Assembly: GCA_964607375.1 (NCBI GenBank)
Contig: CAZSJY010000025.1
Coordinates: 1 to 26,657 of the forward strand
Length of the DNA stretch: 26,657 bases
Direction of reading: 5' to 3'
Origin: JACNLC01 sp964607375
GTDB taxonomy: Bacteria; Fidelibacterota; Marinisomatia; SCGC-AAA003-L08; JACNLC01
A program made the position numbers and the translations under genes. Shown here in pieces: positions 16,771 to 25,106 of this stretch. The notes under the pieces were generated by a model. It was not told where the DNA came from. It did not search any database and saw only the letters and a list, made by a program, of their open reading frames with translations. Each line of letters opens with the position of its first letter. The stretch's first letter is position 1.

Positions 16771-18660
16771 TTAATCTGCTAACTCTCTTAGTCGTTTTCT
16801 GACATCATCGTAATAAATACTGTTTGGATAAAGTTCTAAGAATTCCAAATAAATATCAACAGCATTTGTTAAATTATGATTGATGAAGTCTTGAATTTCA
16901 GCTTGAAAAATATGACTAACCTCCGAATAAATATTATCTCCGGAAAGTTGTTTTATATGTTCTGTTGCGTCACTAATATTCCCTTGCTGGTAACTTAAAA
17001 AAGCCGAATGGTATAATGCCATATCAGATATTATTTCATTTTGGTTTTGACGGATAATTTTTAATTGAGCAATTGCTTCTGTGCGTTTATTTTGAAACAA
17101 CAAAAGTAGAACATTTCCATATTTTGTTAACAATTCTTGATGAGAATCAAACATCATCAAAAAGCTTGATAACTCTACCAAATCATTAAAATGTTCATTG
17201 TCAGTCTCGATTTCATCCATCATTTCTGATATCAATCCTTTTAGTGTATCAGTTTTTCCTTGATATAGAAATACCTGCCCTAGTTTTATTTTAATTGGAA
17301 ATTTATATCGTTGCCTACTTCGAAGCAATAATTTATCAAGTTTATCTTCAGCAATTTTCAAGTCTCCACGAGCAATCTGAATATCTACAAGTCTCAAATT
17401 ACTTTCAAGTTGTTGTTGGGATATAATACTTGCTGGGGCATTTTCTTTGTAATACTTTTCTGCACTATCAATATCACCCAAAATTCGAAAATGAATTTCA
17501 CCTAATCTAAATCCAGCCTTTGAAGTTTTAGAGTTAAAATGTAGTGAATCATAAATTGCAACTGCTTTCCATAGCGATTCTGAAGCAGATTCATTCATTC
17601 TAAGATATGGAGAAGAGAAAAAAGGATTGTTCGTATAAAAACCTGACAAAGGAAGTTCTTGAGATGTCTGAATTGTCATTTTTCCCATTATCAATCCAAT
17701 TTGATAAATAGATTGTTCAACTATTTCTTTATTATCAGATGAGTTCAAAATATATTCAAACACTCTAATTGACAAAGGAAGTTCATCGACTGTAATTAAC
17801 TCAGTTCCAAGTTCAAAAACTGTTCCAATTGGGGCAACAGATTGTATTAGAGTATTGAAAGATTTGTTATATTCACTATTTTTGAATTGAATATCTGATA
17901 AGACAATTTGAGCTTCCGGAATAGTAGATATTGTTAAATAATTTAACACAGTTTTGTTTGTTGATTCACTATTAGGGAAACCAACAATTCTATCTGAAAT
18001 ACTTCTTACTTTTTTTGGATTTTCACCAAGATAAATTAGATATTCTTCCATTGCTTTGTCATAAGCCATACTGTTCGCAAAGTAGTTCCCCATTTCCAAA
18101 GCATAATAATCTATATCTTTTCTTTGTGTTCTAATTTTTTCCAAAATACTTGATGCTTCAGTCATTAATCGATTTGCAACTAAGCGATGTAAAACTTGTT
18201 TGATAATGTTATCACTTTTAGGATTTTGCTTAATGACTGATTTGAAAATATTGATTCCTTTTTGTGTTGAATCTGCCAACAAATAAACTTCACCCAAATC
18301 AATTATAGAGTTAAAATCGTGGGGTCTATTCTTTGTATATTGGATTGTGATTTCTATTAGAGATTTCCAATCTCTTTGTTGTTTAAAGATATTTTTTAAT
18401 GGAGTGAAATATCGCGATACTCCCGGCTTTTCACGATTGATTTCAAGATACAATTTCTTCGCTTCTTCAATCAACTTTGCGTTTTCTAGAGCTTTTGCTT
18501 TATGGAATTTCTTCTCATTAGAATCACTAATTGATTTTGCTTGATTTTTGTCAATTTTACTTTTAGAACTAACATTGGTTTGAGAAAATACAATACCAAA
18601 CAAAAATAAAGTTGATAAACTAATTACAGCACAATTTTTAGATAGTATTTTATTCTTCAT
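16771..18660 (-). CDS. Exported tetratricopeptide-repeat (TPR) protein
   Basis: A 629-aa protein with a signal peptide (about 1-26, ending VFSQ) and then a Lys/Ser-rich linker to about residue 50. The rest is an alpha-helical TPR solenoid, with recognisable units at KAKALENAKLIEEAKKLYLEI, LGEVYLLADSTQKGINIFKSV, ALEMGNYFANSMAYDKAMEEYL and the C-terminal AVDIYLEFLELYPNSIYYDDV. The last unit resembles the repeats of outer-membrane lipoproteins such as BamD, but no lipobox is seen. It is a probable periplasmic scaffold. Its ATG lies inside the 3' end of the DUF4175 gene (11-base overlap), and four bases separate its stop from the next gene, so translation within the operon is tightly coupled. No catalytic motif was found. 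Confidence 0.85.
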   Translation of the reverse strand: MKNKILSKNCAVISLSTLFLFGIVFSQTNVSSKSKIDKNQAKSISDSNEKKFHKAKALENAKLIEEAKKLYLEINREKPGVSRYFTPLKNIFKQQRDWKSLIEITIQYTKNRPHDFNSIIDLGEVYLLADSTQKGINIFKSVIKQNPKSDNIIKQVLHRLVANRLMTEASSILEKIRTQRKDIDYYALEMGNYFANSMAYDKAMEEYLIYLGENPKKVRSISDRIVGFPNSESTNKTVLNYLTISTIPEAQIVLSDIQFKNSEYNKSFNTLIQSVAPIGTVFELGTELITVDELPLSIRVFEYILNSSDNKEIVEQSIYQIGLIMGKMTIQTSQELPLSGFYTNNPFFSSPYLRMNESASESLWKAVAIYDSLHFNSKTSKAGFRLGEIHFRILGDIDSAEKYYKENAPASIISQQQLESNLRLVDIQIARGDLKIAEDKLDKLLLRSRQRYKFPIKIKLGQVFLYQGKTDTLKGLISEMMDEIETDNEHFNDLVELSSFLMMFDSHQELLTKYGNVLLLLFQNKRTEAIAQLKIIRQNQNEIISDMALYHSAFLSYQQGNISDATEHIKQLSGDNIYSEVSHIFQAEIQDFINHNLTNAVDIYLEFLELYPNSIYYDDVRKRLRELAD

Positions 18661-21600
18661 TTGATTCTTGAAGTTTTTGGAGTTCTCTAAAATAAATTTT
18701 CATCAATTCTTGATACTCTCTTGAATAACCTTCTTTTAATGCTTCTTCCATTGCTTTCATTAACAATAATTCTCGTTCACCAAAATCAGATGGTAATCCC
18801 GATGGACCAGAGTAAATAAATTCGTCACCAGTATTACTTTTTCTTTTTTCTGAATAATCTTTTTGTGTAAGTGATTTTTGGCTGTCCAGCATTCTAGATA
18901 GAATTTTCTGTTGCCTATCAATGGTTCTCTGATTTACTTGTTTTCTCTTAAAATCTTTGATGACCTCTTCCATCTCCTGCTTTGCTTTCCCTAACCCGCC
19001 TGATTCTTCAGAAGGATACTCACCCAACATTTCATCTAGGGTTTGTTGGAGTTGCTGTTGCTGTTGCTGAAGTCGTTGCATCATTTGTTGTTGTGCCATC
19101 ATACTCAACTGCATCATTTGCATTGTACCTTGATTAATCTGTTGCTGTTGGGCAGACATTTCCCCAAGTTGCTCCATAAAACTTTCAAAACCAGATGCAG
19201 AACCTGATTGTTGCATTTGTTCCATTGAACGAATTAGCAATTTAGCAACTTCATTTAAACTAGCCATTGCTTTTTTCTGCTCGTTTAGCGCTGGTCCGGT
19301 TTTCTTTTGTTCAAAACTCAAAATTGATTTATCCATCGAGGTTCGTGCTCTACCAATCGCTCGATTAAGGTCAGGTGTTACGTAAAAAGTCTTTTTTGAA
19401 AGTTCTGTTACTTGCAAAATTAATTGATTTGTTTGTCTGCGAATAGCATCTTGTTCAGAAGCAGTCTCAGCAAGTTTTGGACTATTTGAGCGTATTCCTT
19501 TTGACTCTTTTTTGAGATTTTCTTGCCGCTTAGATATTGATAGCGCATTGTGTAAAACTTTTTGGAAATCACGCATCATTTCACCCACAGATTCATGTTG
19601 AAATGCTTGTTGAATACTCATCGATTGAGCCAACATCTCTTCAAGGTTTTTCCGTGCACTGGATGCACTTTGTTGGGATGATGGGAAATCGTTTTCTTGC
19701 ATAGATTTTCTTGCTTCAGTAAGATTTTCACTAGTTTCATCGACAAGTTCACTTTCTTTCAAATCATCTAATTTTTCTGATGTTGATGGTGATACATTCT
19801 CCATCGTTGTTTGAGCATCGTCCATTGCATCTTTTAAATTGGAGAAATTTTCCTCCTGTCGCCTTTCTCTTGAAGCTAAATCAGATAATTCTGGGTCTTC
19901 TTTTTCGAGCAATTCTTCAACAATTTCAGTTTGTTCTTCCAGCATTTCCTCTAATCGTTTGACAATTTCATCCATTTTTTGCTCAGCCATTGCTTGCTCA
20001 AACATTTCAAGAAATCTATCAAGTTGATCTTCAAATTCTTCTATGTTCATTTCGAAATCTTCCAGCGCTTGCAGCATCTGCTCAGGATCAAGTTCTTCCA
20101 TTGCTTCTCGTAATTTTTCCATAGCTTCCAATAATTCTGGAGTCATTATTGAGTCTAGCATTTCTTGAAGTTTTGATAATTTTTCCTGTAAATCGTTACT
20201 GACTAAATCATTCTTTTCCGAGAGTTCTGATATTTGCTCTAATTGCTCTTGTATTTGCTGAACTTGAGATAGGACATCATCCATTTTGTCTAGTGTCTCT
20301 TGAGCTTTTTGGGTTTGTTCCCAATTGACATCCTCAGCCTTTAACATTTCGAGTTGTAGGTCCTCAACCATTTCTTCTACATCCTCAAGTGTCATCAAAA
20401 CATCTTCGGTTTCCTCACTGGTGAACTGTTCTTCTTGTTCTAATTGCTCAAACAAATCTTCCATTGAAGGGTAATGAGCTATAAATAACGGAGATGTTGT
20501 AACGGATGGTCTGCTAAATGAATTATTATCCGCTAAATATATTCTGAAATGTAACTCATCTTCCCAATCAAGATTTAGATTCTTCAAGTCCCAAGAATGA
20601 AAAATCTGCTGAGTTTTAGCTGTCAACAATATCTCAGTAATATTGTGCGAATATAAATTAGTATCTGCAGGTAGGTATGAAGGATGTTGAATTTTATACT
20701 GAATTTTCATCGAAGAAAATCCATAATCATCACTCATTTGCATATTAAAGTAAATTAACATCGATTCATCAAGAGTTATTTCTTTATCAGGTGATGTAAC
20801 AAAAAGTTCAGGTGGTGAATCAGGAATTGAAATTATACGATACTGAGGTGGTGTTTGGTTTTCAACATCATTGAGATCCATACATTTTAGAGTTATAATT
20901 TCGTCATTTATCAAAGTGAAATTCCCATTCATTTGTTTTCCAGTAACAGTTAATTCAATACTTTCTGAACCAGTTTCAATAAATGCACTTGAGAGAATTT
21001 TGTTAGCAAAAGCTGTGATTTTAACTTTACTTCCTTCAATAGCTAAAATTTCAGTAATATTTCCTTGATGAACTTTGATATCTTCTCCAGTATAGTTTGG
21101 GGGAATTATTGTAAAATCAATATTTTCTATGATCGGTCTATCTGTTACTAAAATTGTATTAGGAGTAGATCGAATTGTATCCCAAGGAGAAAACCAAGAA
21201 GTTGAAACAACTTCTCCCCAATATTTAGTATCGCCTTGTATATTCATAAAATTGTAGGAATAGATATCGTGATCTTTTGGTATGGATATAGATTTTGATT
21301 TATCCTGGGAATTCCACCGAAGTATGATTGAATCAGGAAGTTGCCCAATACAAGTAATTACAACTTTAGCCGAATCTCCCCCAAGAATATCTATGTTTCC
21401 ACTTAGTGACTCAAGATGGAATGGAAGAGGAACAGGGAATTCCGTAAAAGGATGAGAAAGACGATTTGTTGCAGAAATTAAACTTTTTTGATACACAAAA
21501 AAAACTATACAAATAATACATAAAATCGTGCTAAAAAATATCAGAAATTTAGGAGAAAGAGTTTCCTTAATCTGTTTTGGTGTAATTGAAAGAATCTGCT

Positions 21601-22000
21601 TAGAAGTTTTGTCAATTGCAAATTGGGCTAGATCAGTTTGTTTAGACGGTTTCCGAACAAGCTTTTCAAGTTGTAGAGCATTTAGTATTCTATCAGCAAG
21701 GTTAGGTAATCTCATACCAGCCCATTTAGCAACCGTTTCATCAGAACTGTTTCCAAAGTACCCAAAACGAAATATCAACCAGCGTAAAAGTAAATATATC
21801 AATCCTGCAAAAAATAAAGATAAGAGTGAAGCAAGAAACTTTTCTCTAACATCTGTACCAAAGTAGAAAATTGCTTCAAATCCTACAAGGACCAAAACTA
21901 TTGGAGTAAAAACAAGAATAAACCGTGATGCACTAGATAATAGTGAAAAATTAGCTCTTTGTTTGCGAAGCTGGTTGAGAAATGTTTTAATACTGCTCAT
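18650..22000 (-). CDS. DUF4175-like inner-membrane protein with a long acidic, Gln-rich coiled coil
   Basis: An 1116-aa protein. Three hydrophobic segments near the N-terminus (about 27-48, 56-78 and 153-173) anchor it in the inner membrane. A beta-rich domain (about 180-510) follows, with TDRPIIENIDFTIIPPNYTGE at its centre, typical of DUF4175-type proteins. From about 512 to the end it is almost entirely helical: an acidic Glu/Leu/Met heptad region (512-680), a Ser/Asn-containing middle, then a Gln/Met-rich stretch (about 948-990) and a basic segment VIKDFKRKQVNQRTIDRQQKIL. This predicts a long periplasmic coiled-coil arm. DUF4175 genes often sit with DUF4159, MoxR, DUF58 and VWA genes. Here only DUF4159 and TPR partners are present in the window. 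The gene starts four bases after the DUF4159 stop. Confidence 0.83.
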   Translation of the reverse strand: MSSIKTFLNQLRKQRANFSLLSSASRFILVFTPIVLVLVGFEAIFYFGTDVREKFLASLLSLFFAGLIYLLLRWLIFRFGYFGNSSDETVAKWAGMRLPNLADRILNALQLEKLVRKPSKQTDLAQFAIDKTSKQILSITPKQIKETLSPKFLIFFSTILCIICIVFFVYQKSLISATNRLSHPFTEFPVPLPFHLESLSGNIDILGGDSAKVVITCIGQLPDSIILRWNSQDKSKSISIPKDHDIYSYNFMNIQGDTKYWGEVVSTSWFSPWDTIRSTPNTILVTDRPIIENIDFTIIPPNYTGEDIKVHQGNITEILAIEGSKVKITAFANKILSSAFIETGSESIELTVTGKQMNGNFTLINDEIITLKCMDLNDVENQTPPQYRIISIPDSPPELFVTSPDKEITLDESMLIYFNMQMSDDYGFSSMKIQYKIQHPSYLPADTNLYSHNITEILLTAKTQQIFHSWDLKNLNLDWEDELHFRIYLADNNSFSRPSVTTSPLFIAHYPSMEDLFEQLEQEEQFTSEETEDVLMTLEDVEEMVEDLQLEMLKAEDVNWEQTQKAQETLDKMDDVLSQVQQIQEQLEQISELSEKNDLVSNDLQEKLSKLQEMLDSIMTPELLEAMEKLREAMEELDPEQMLQALEDFEMNIEEFEDQLDRFLEMFEQAMAEQKMDEIVKRLEEMLEEQTEIVEELLEKEDPELSDLASRERRQEENFSNLKDAMDDAQTTMENVSPSTSEKLDDLKESELVDETSENLTEARKSMQENDFPSSQQSASSARKNLEEMLAQSMSIQQAFQHESVGEMMRDFQKVLHNALSISKRQENLKKESKGIRSNSPKLAETASEQDAIRRQTNQLILQVTELSKKTFYVTPDLNRAIGRARTSMDKSILSFEQKKTGPALNEQKKAMASLNEVAKLLIRSMEQMQQSGSASGFESFMEQLGEMSAQQQQINQGTMQMMQLSMMAQQQMMQRLQQQQQQLQQTLDEMLGEYPSEESGGLGKAKQEMEEVIKDFKRKQVNQRTIDRQQKILSRMLDSQKSLTQKDYSEKRKSNTGDEFIYSGPSGLPSDFGERELLLMKAMEEALKEGYSREYQELMKIYFRELQKLQESNEE

Positions 22001-22004
22001 AAAG

Positions 22005-22676
22005 TTATCTACTTAAAGCAGTAAGGATGATGTTAGTTCCAAGTTGCAAGGAAGCTCTTCTTATTTCAGGAGGATCATTGTGAACATTTGCATCTTCCCA
22101 TCCATCTCCAAGATCACACTCGTATGTGTATAAAACTATCAGTTTTTCATCGTGAAACAGTCCAAGTGCTTGTGGTCGTTTATTGTCGTGTTCGTGGACT
22201 TTAGGTAATCCCTCTGGAAACTGAAAGAGTATCTTAAAAATTTCGTGTTCGATTGGTAATTCCACCCATTCTTTGTCTGGAAAAACTTTTTTCATCTCTC
22301 TCCTAAAAGATTTATCCATTCCAAAATTATCATCTGCGTGAAGAAATGCACCATTTATCAAATGCTCGCGGAGAATTTGTGCTTCTTCGTCACTAAACTT
22401 AATATTCCCGTGTCCTGTTAAATACAGATATGGGCTTTCATAGAATACATCTTCTCCAATTTTAGCTCGTTTTTCAACAAGATCAACTGCGATGTTCGTA
22501 TTAGTAGAAACGAAATTTAAAAGATTAGGTAAAGAACTTGGGTCAGCATACCAATCACCCCCACCATCATAGTGAATTCGAGTAATTGTGAAAGCACCAG
22601 GAGGAGGATTATCTTGTGAGTTCAATATCCACAATAGACAAAAAAATAAGATCAAATATCGAAAATTGTACTTCAT
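22005..22676 (-). CDS. DUF4159-domain exported protein (amidotransferase-like fold)
   Basis: A 223-aa protein with a signal peptide (about 1-20, MKYNFRYLILFFCLLWILNS), so periplasmic. The mature region is DUF4159: FTITRIHYDGGGDWYADPSSL (29-49), YLYLTGHGNIKFSDEE (83-98), LINGAFLHADDNFGMDKSF (106-124), PIEHEIF (141-147) and the C-terminal VHNDPPEIRRASLQLGTNI (198-216). The family is predicted to have a ThuA/class I glutamine-amidotransferase-like alpha/beta fold. The usual nucleophile position holds no Cys here, so amidotransferase chemistry is not expected. It is the first gene of the operon and is followed at four bases by the DUF4175 gene, the usual partnership. Its exact role in the envelope is unknown to me. 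Confidence 0.88.
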   Translation of the reverse strand: MKYNFRYLILFFCLLWILNSQDNPPPGAFTITRIHYDGGGDWYADPSSLPNLLNFVSTNTNIAVDLVEKRAKIGEDVFYESPYLYLTGHGNIKFSDEEAQILREHLINGAFLHADDNFGMDKSFRREMKKVFPDKEWVELPIEHEIFKILFQFPEGLPKVHEHDNKRPQALGLFHDEKLIVLYTYECDLGDGWEDANVHNDPPEIRRASLQLGTNIILTALSR

Positions 22677-23100
22677 AATTGGCGAATAACTTACAGAATT
22701 ATTTGGAAATTCTCGAAGAAGTTTGGAAGAAAGAAATTTAGTCGCATTGCCTCATAAGAAAGTAACCATACAGATTTTTCAAAATAGTCGTTGCCTCATA
22801 AATAATGTAACCGTAGAAACAGTACTTGGATATCCAATAAACCAGAGAACTATTCCCTAAAACTGTTGCACTTAATACTAGAATCCAAGAAATATTACTA
22901 AAAGTGTACGATTTGACTTAGTGTTATGTACTTAAAATTGGTGAATATCCTACAAATACACTATTGGACAAAGAAGATTGAAGAGATAATGTTTGGTTTT
23001 TAAAACAATGACAGAATTGAGATTAGTAAGATTAACTTGTTGATGGAGTATTTTGCTTCCTTCTTTGTTTATTTGTTCAATTCTCAATAGATTTTGCACC
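22677..23100. other. Divergent intergenic region, 424 bases, between the DUF4159 operon and the TPR-BamE-like gene
   Basis: No coding potential convinced me here: short frames on both strands have no recognisable content. The region holds an imperfect direct repeat (listed separately) and should contain both divergent promoters. I could not identify reliable promoter boxes or an RNA fold by eye. Confidence 0.5.
22740..22815. repeat. Imperfect direct repeat of about 30 bases, two copies
   Basis: Copies at 22740-22770 and 22786-22815 share AGTCG, then TTGCCTCATAA, then GTAACC(A/G)TA, separated by small differences (an extra CA in copy one and a few substitutions between the blocks). The start-to-start distance is 46 bases. 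The pair lies 64-139 bases upstream of the DUF4159 start. It may be a tandem regulator-binding site or a local duplication. Confidence 0.6.
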
Positions 23101-24906
23101 ATGAAACGGTGCATAACATTGTTTTTCGTAATTACTTTCTCATTCATTTCAGCTGAAGAGCAGAACTGGAACACCACCACATTTGAGAAAATTTGGAACA
23201 AAATTGTACATCCTATGACTTTTCGTGATCCAGTGTGGTTAACTCCATTTCAACTACGAGTTGGGTCATTTTATTACGGTGGTTCTGATTATTGGCAATC
23301 TTTTTCACTATTAGATATTAATAGTAGTATCAAAATAAATGATGATTCAGCTGTTTTGATGGATTCGACTGAGACAACTCTTTCATCTATTTCAAGTTTT
23401 GAACGAAGAACAGGCATTCATTTTGAATTAGATATTGCAAAAGTTAATCTTCCACTGATTTTGTTTCATCAAAATATTTTAGATATTCAAGTAGGACTTG
23501 GATATGGAATGCACAATTTCGGTTGGGCAGCAGATTTACCAAGTCACTGGAAGCCTCCTACAGATGAAGTCCGCGGTGGAAACTACAAATTTGATCCGCT
23601 TTTTCATCATGGGAATATTGTATCTTCCATTTCTTGGCAAAGGTCACCACTTTGGGTACTTTCTGTAACTCACTCTATTGGAAAATCTTGGGGACGATTA
23701 TATAGATCCAAAGGGGGTGATGTATATCTAAATGGGACAGGAATGAATGAAACTTTCGGAATCGGATTGCATTTCCTTTTACCATCTTCTAAATTATCTT
23801 TCTCTTATATGTTTGGTTTGGAAGCTAAATTTAACAGAATTTATATGGATTCTTTTGATGACCCTCAAGATATTTCACCTATTATTGGTATGGATATGAG
23901 AACTATGGGAATTTATTTAACTTTTGGAACTACTATTGGAGGATCACGAACAACTGGTGATTTAGGCTTTGATGCTCTAAATGAAGAAGATTATATATCT
24001 GCAGTTACTAAATTAGAATCATTTACTAGAGAATATCCTTCACACGGCAAAACAAAAAAAGCAAAACAACTGTTGAATTTTTGCTACGAACAGATACCTT
24101 ATCAATTATACAATATTGGTTTAAAGGAATTGGAAAACAAAAATTATAATTCTGCTATTGATAATTTCGAAAGTGCTTTTTTTCAAGGAGATAATGATTT
24201 GAAATTTGAAGTGGATATCAAATTAGCAGACATCTCTAACATTTTACTGGATAGTGCAGAAACATATCTACAATCTTTCGACTACAATCAAATAGAAAAT
24301 ATTATTCAAAGAGCGTGGGAATTAACTCCAAGGACTCGAAAAAGAGCAAACAATGTTATGGCTGACTTATATCTAAATAAGGGTAATATATTATTAGAAA
24401 TTGGTGATTACAATAATGCTCTTGAATATTTCAACCAAGCACTAGATTTTAATCCAGATCTCATTGAAATGGTGAAAAAAAAATATAAAGATATAGCAGG
24501 TGGACTAATTTCTAGCATAAATAGCGCTAGTGATTATTCAGATGTTTACTTAACATTAGAATCACTAGAAACAATTAAAGATGTACAACCTGAAATTAGT
24601 GATTTAGCAGATAATCTACTAAAGAAAATAAATGAAAAATTGAGTAAACAAGAAAAAGAAAAAACAAGATCCACAATAACTGAATTAATGTATGCTGAAA
24701 AAAAGAAAGTTTATATAATTAAAAAATATCGAATCCAATTGGGTATGTTACCCGAAGAAGTTAAAGAAGTTCTTGGAGAACCTCAAAATCGTGATTTCAT
24801 TTCAGAAAATGGAAATAGTTTTGAAATGTGGTCTTATCCAACAGAAGACGGAATAAAACAGTTATTTTTCAAAAACTACCACTTAGTCAAAATTCAATCT
24901 AACTGA
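23101..24906 (+). CDS. Exported beta-rich/TPR protein with a C-terminal BamE(SmpA/OmlA)-like domain
   Basis: About 601 aa from the ATG at 23101 (MKRCITLFFVITFSFISA, a good signal peptide). The longer TTG frame from 23053 is unlikely. Residues about 20-285 alternate aromatic/hydrophobic residues like an outer-membrane barrel or a PorV/OmpA-type beta protein (LRVGSFYYGGSDYW, VGLGYGMHNFGWAADL, SLSFSYMFGLEAKF-type strands, GIYLTFGTTIGGS). From about 290 to 500 there are TPR-like helices (YISAVTKLESFTREYPSHGK, ALEYFNQALDFNPDL). The end (about 545-601) reads LGMLPEEVKEVLGEP ... FEMWSYPTEDG ... LFFKNYHLVKIQ, the SmpA/OmlA (BamE) pattern. This combines a possible barrel with features of BamD and BamE. 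It sits alone, divergent from the DUF4159 operon. No function is established. Confidence 0.78.
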   Translation: MKRCITLFFVITFSFISAEEQNWNTTTFEKIWNKIVHPMTFRDPVWLTPFQLRVGSFYYGGSDYWQSFSLLDINSSIKINDDSAVLMDSTETTLSSISSFERRTGIHFELDIAKVNLPLILFHQNILDIQVGLGYGMHNFGWAADLPSHWKPPTDEVRGGNYKFDPLFHHGNIVSSISWQRSPLWVLSVTHSIGKSWGRLYRSKGGDVYLNGTGMNETFGIGLHFLLPSSKLSFSYMFGLEAKFNRIYMDSFDDPQDISPIIGMDMRTMGIYLTFGTTIGGSRTTGDLGFDALNEEDYISAVTKLESFTREYPSHGKTKKAKQLLNFCYEQIPYQLYNIGLKELENKNYNSAIDNFESAFFQGDNDLKFEVDIKLADISNILLDSAETYLQSFDYNQIENIIQRAWELTPRTRKRANNVMADLYLNKGNILLEIGDYNNALEYFNQALDFNPDLIEMVKKKYKDIAGGLISSINSASDYSDVYLTLESLETIKDVQPEISDLADNLLKKINEKLSKQEKEKTRSTITELMYAEKKKVYIIKKYRIQLGMLPEEVKEVLGEPQNRDFISENGNSFEMWSYPTEDGIKQLFFKNYHLVKIQSN

Positions 24907-24992
24907 CAAACATCTCCAACTTAAAATAAATCACTGAAAATTTGATTTTATGTTATTTTGATGTAACTTCTATGGTTGCCTTGGAGGAGAAA

Positions 24993-25013
24993 ATGCCAAA
25001 TTTGATTCACTAG
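24993..25013 (+). other. Mini-ORF (MPNLIH) with a strong Shine-Dalgarno in a leader region
   Basis: GGAGGA at 24984-24989 lies four bases before an ATG that opens a six-codon frame ending in TAG. Such a strong ribosome-binding site is unusual in this window, where most genes have none. It may be a leader peptide for the gene at 25103, or chance. Confidence 0.3.
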
Positions 25014-25083
25014 TTTGGTAATAACTTAATTAAAGTTCAAATTAGTAATCTGCTGTTGACTGGAGTTCTATATAAAATTGAGT

Positions 25084-25106
25084 GGGAGGTAATTGTGATA
25101 AGATGA
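25084..25106 (+). promoter_or_regulatory. Ribosome-binding site with an overlapping GTG mini-frame at the secreted protein start
   Basis: GGGAGG at 25084-25089 is 13 bases from the gene's ATG (25103), too far for ideal use, but five bases from a GTG at 25095. GTG-ATA-AGA-TGA is a three-codon frame whose stop overlaps the ATG, so reinitiation is possible. Alternatively the ribosome may tolerate the long spacing. Confidence 0.4.

Noticed and set aside
19045..19150. CTG/TTG-rich tract that might be a microsatellite or CRISPR-like repeat
   Set aside because: It encodes the Gln/Met-rich coiled coil of the DUF4175 protein with varied codons; there are no spacers and no regular repeat unit.
18347..21866. 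Plus-strand open frames opposite the TPR and DUF4175 genes
   Set aside because: They are low-complexity mirror images of Glu/Gln/Leu-rich coding sequence with no recognisable domains, so I treat them as shadows.
23053..23100. TTG start adding 16 residues to the TPR/BamE-like protein
   Set aside because: The ATG at 23101 opens directly onto a canonical signal peptide.
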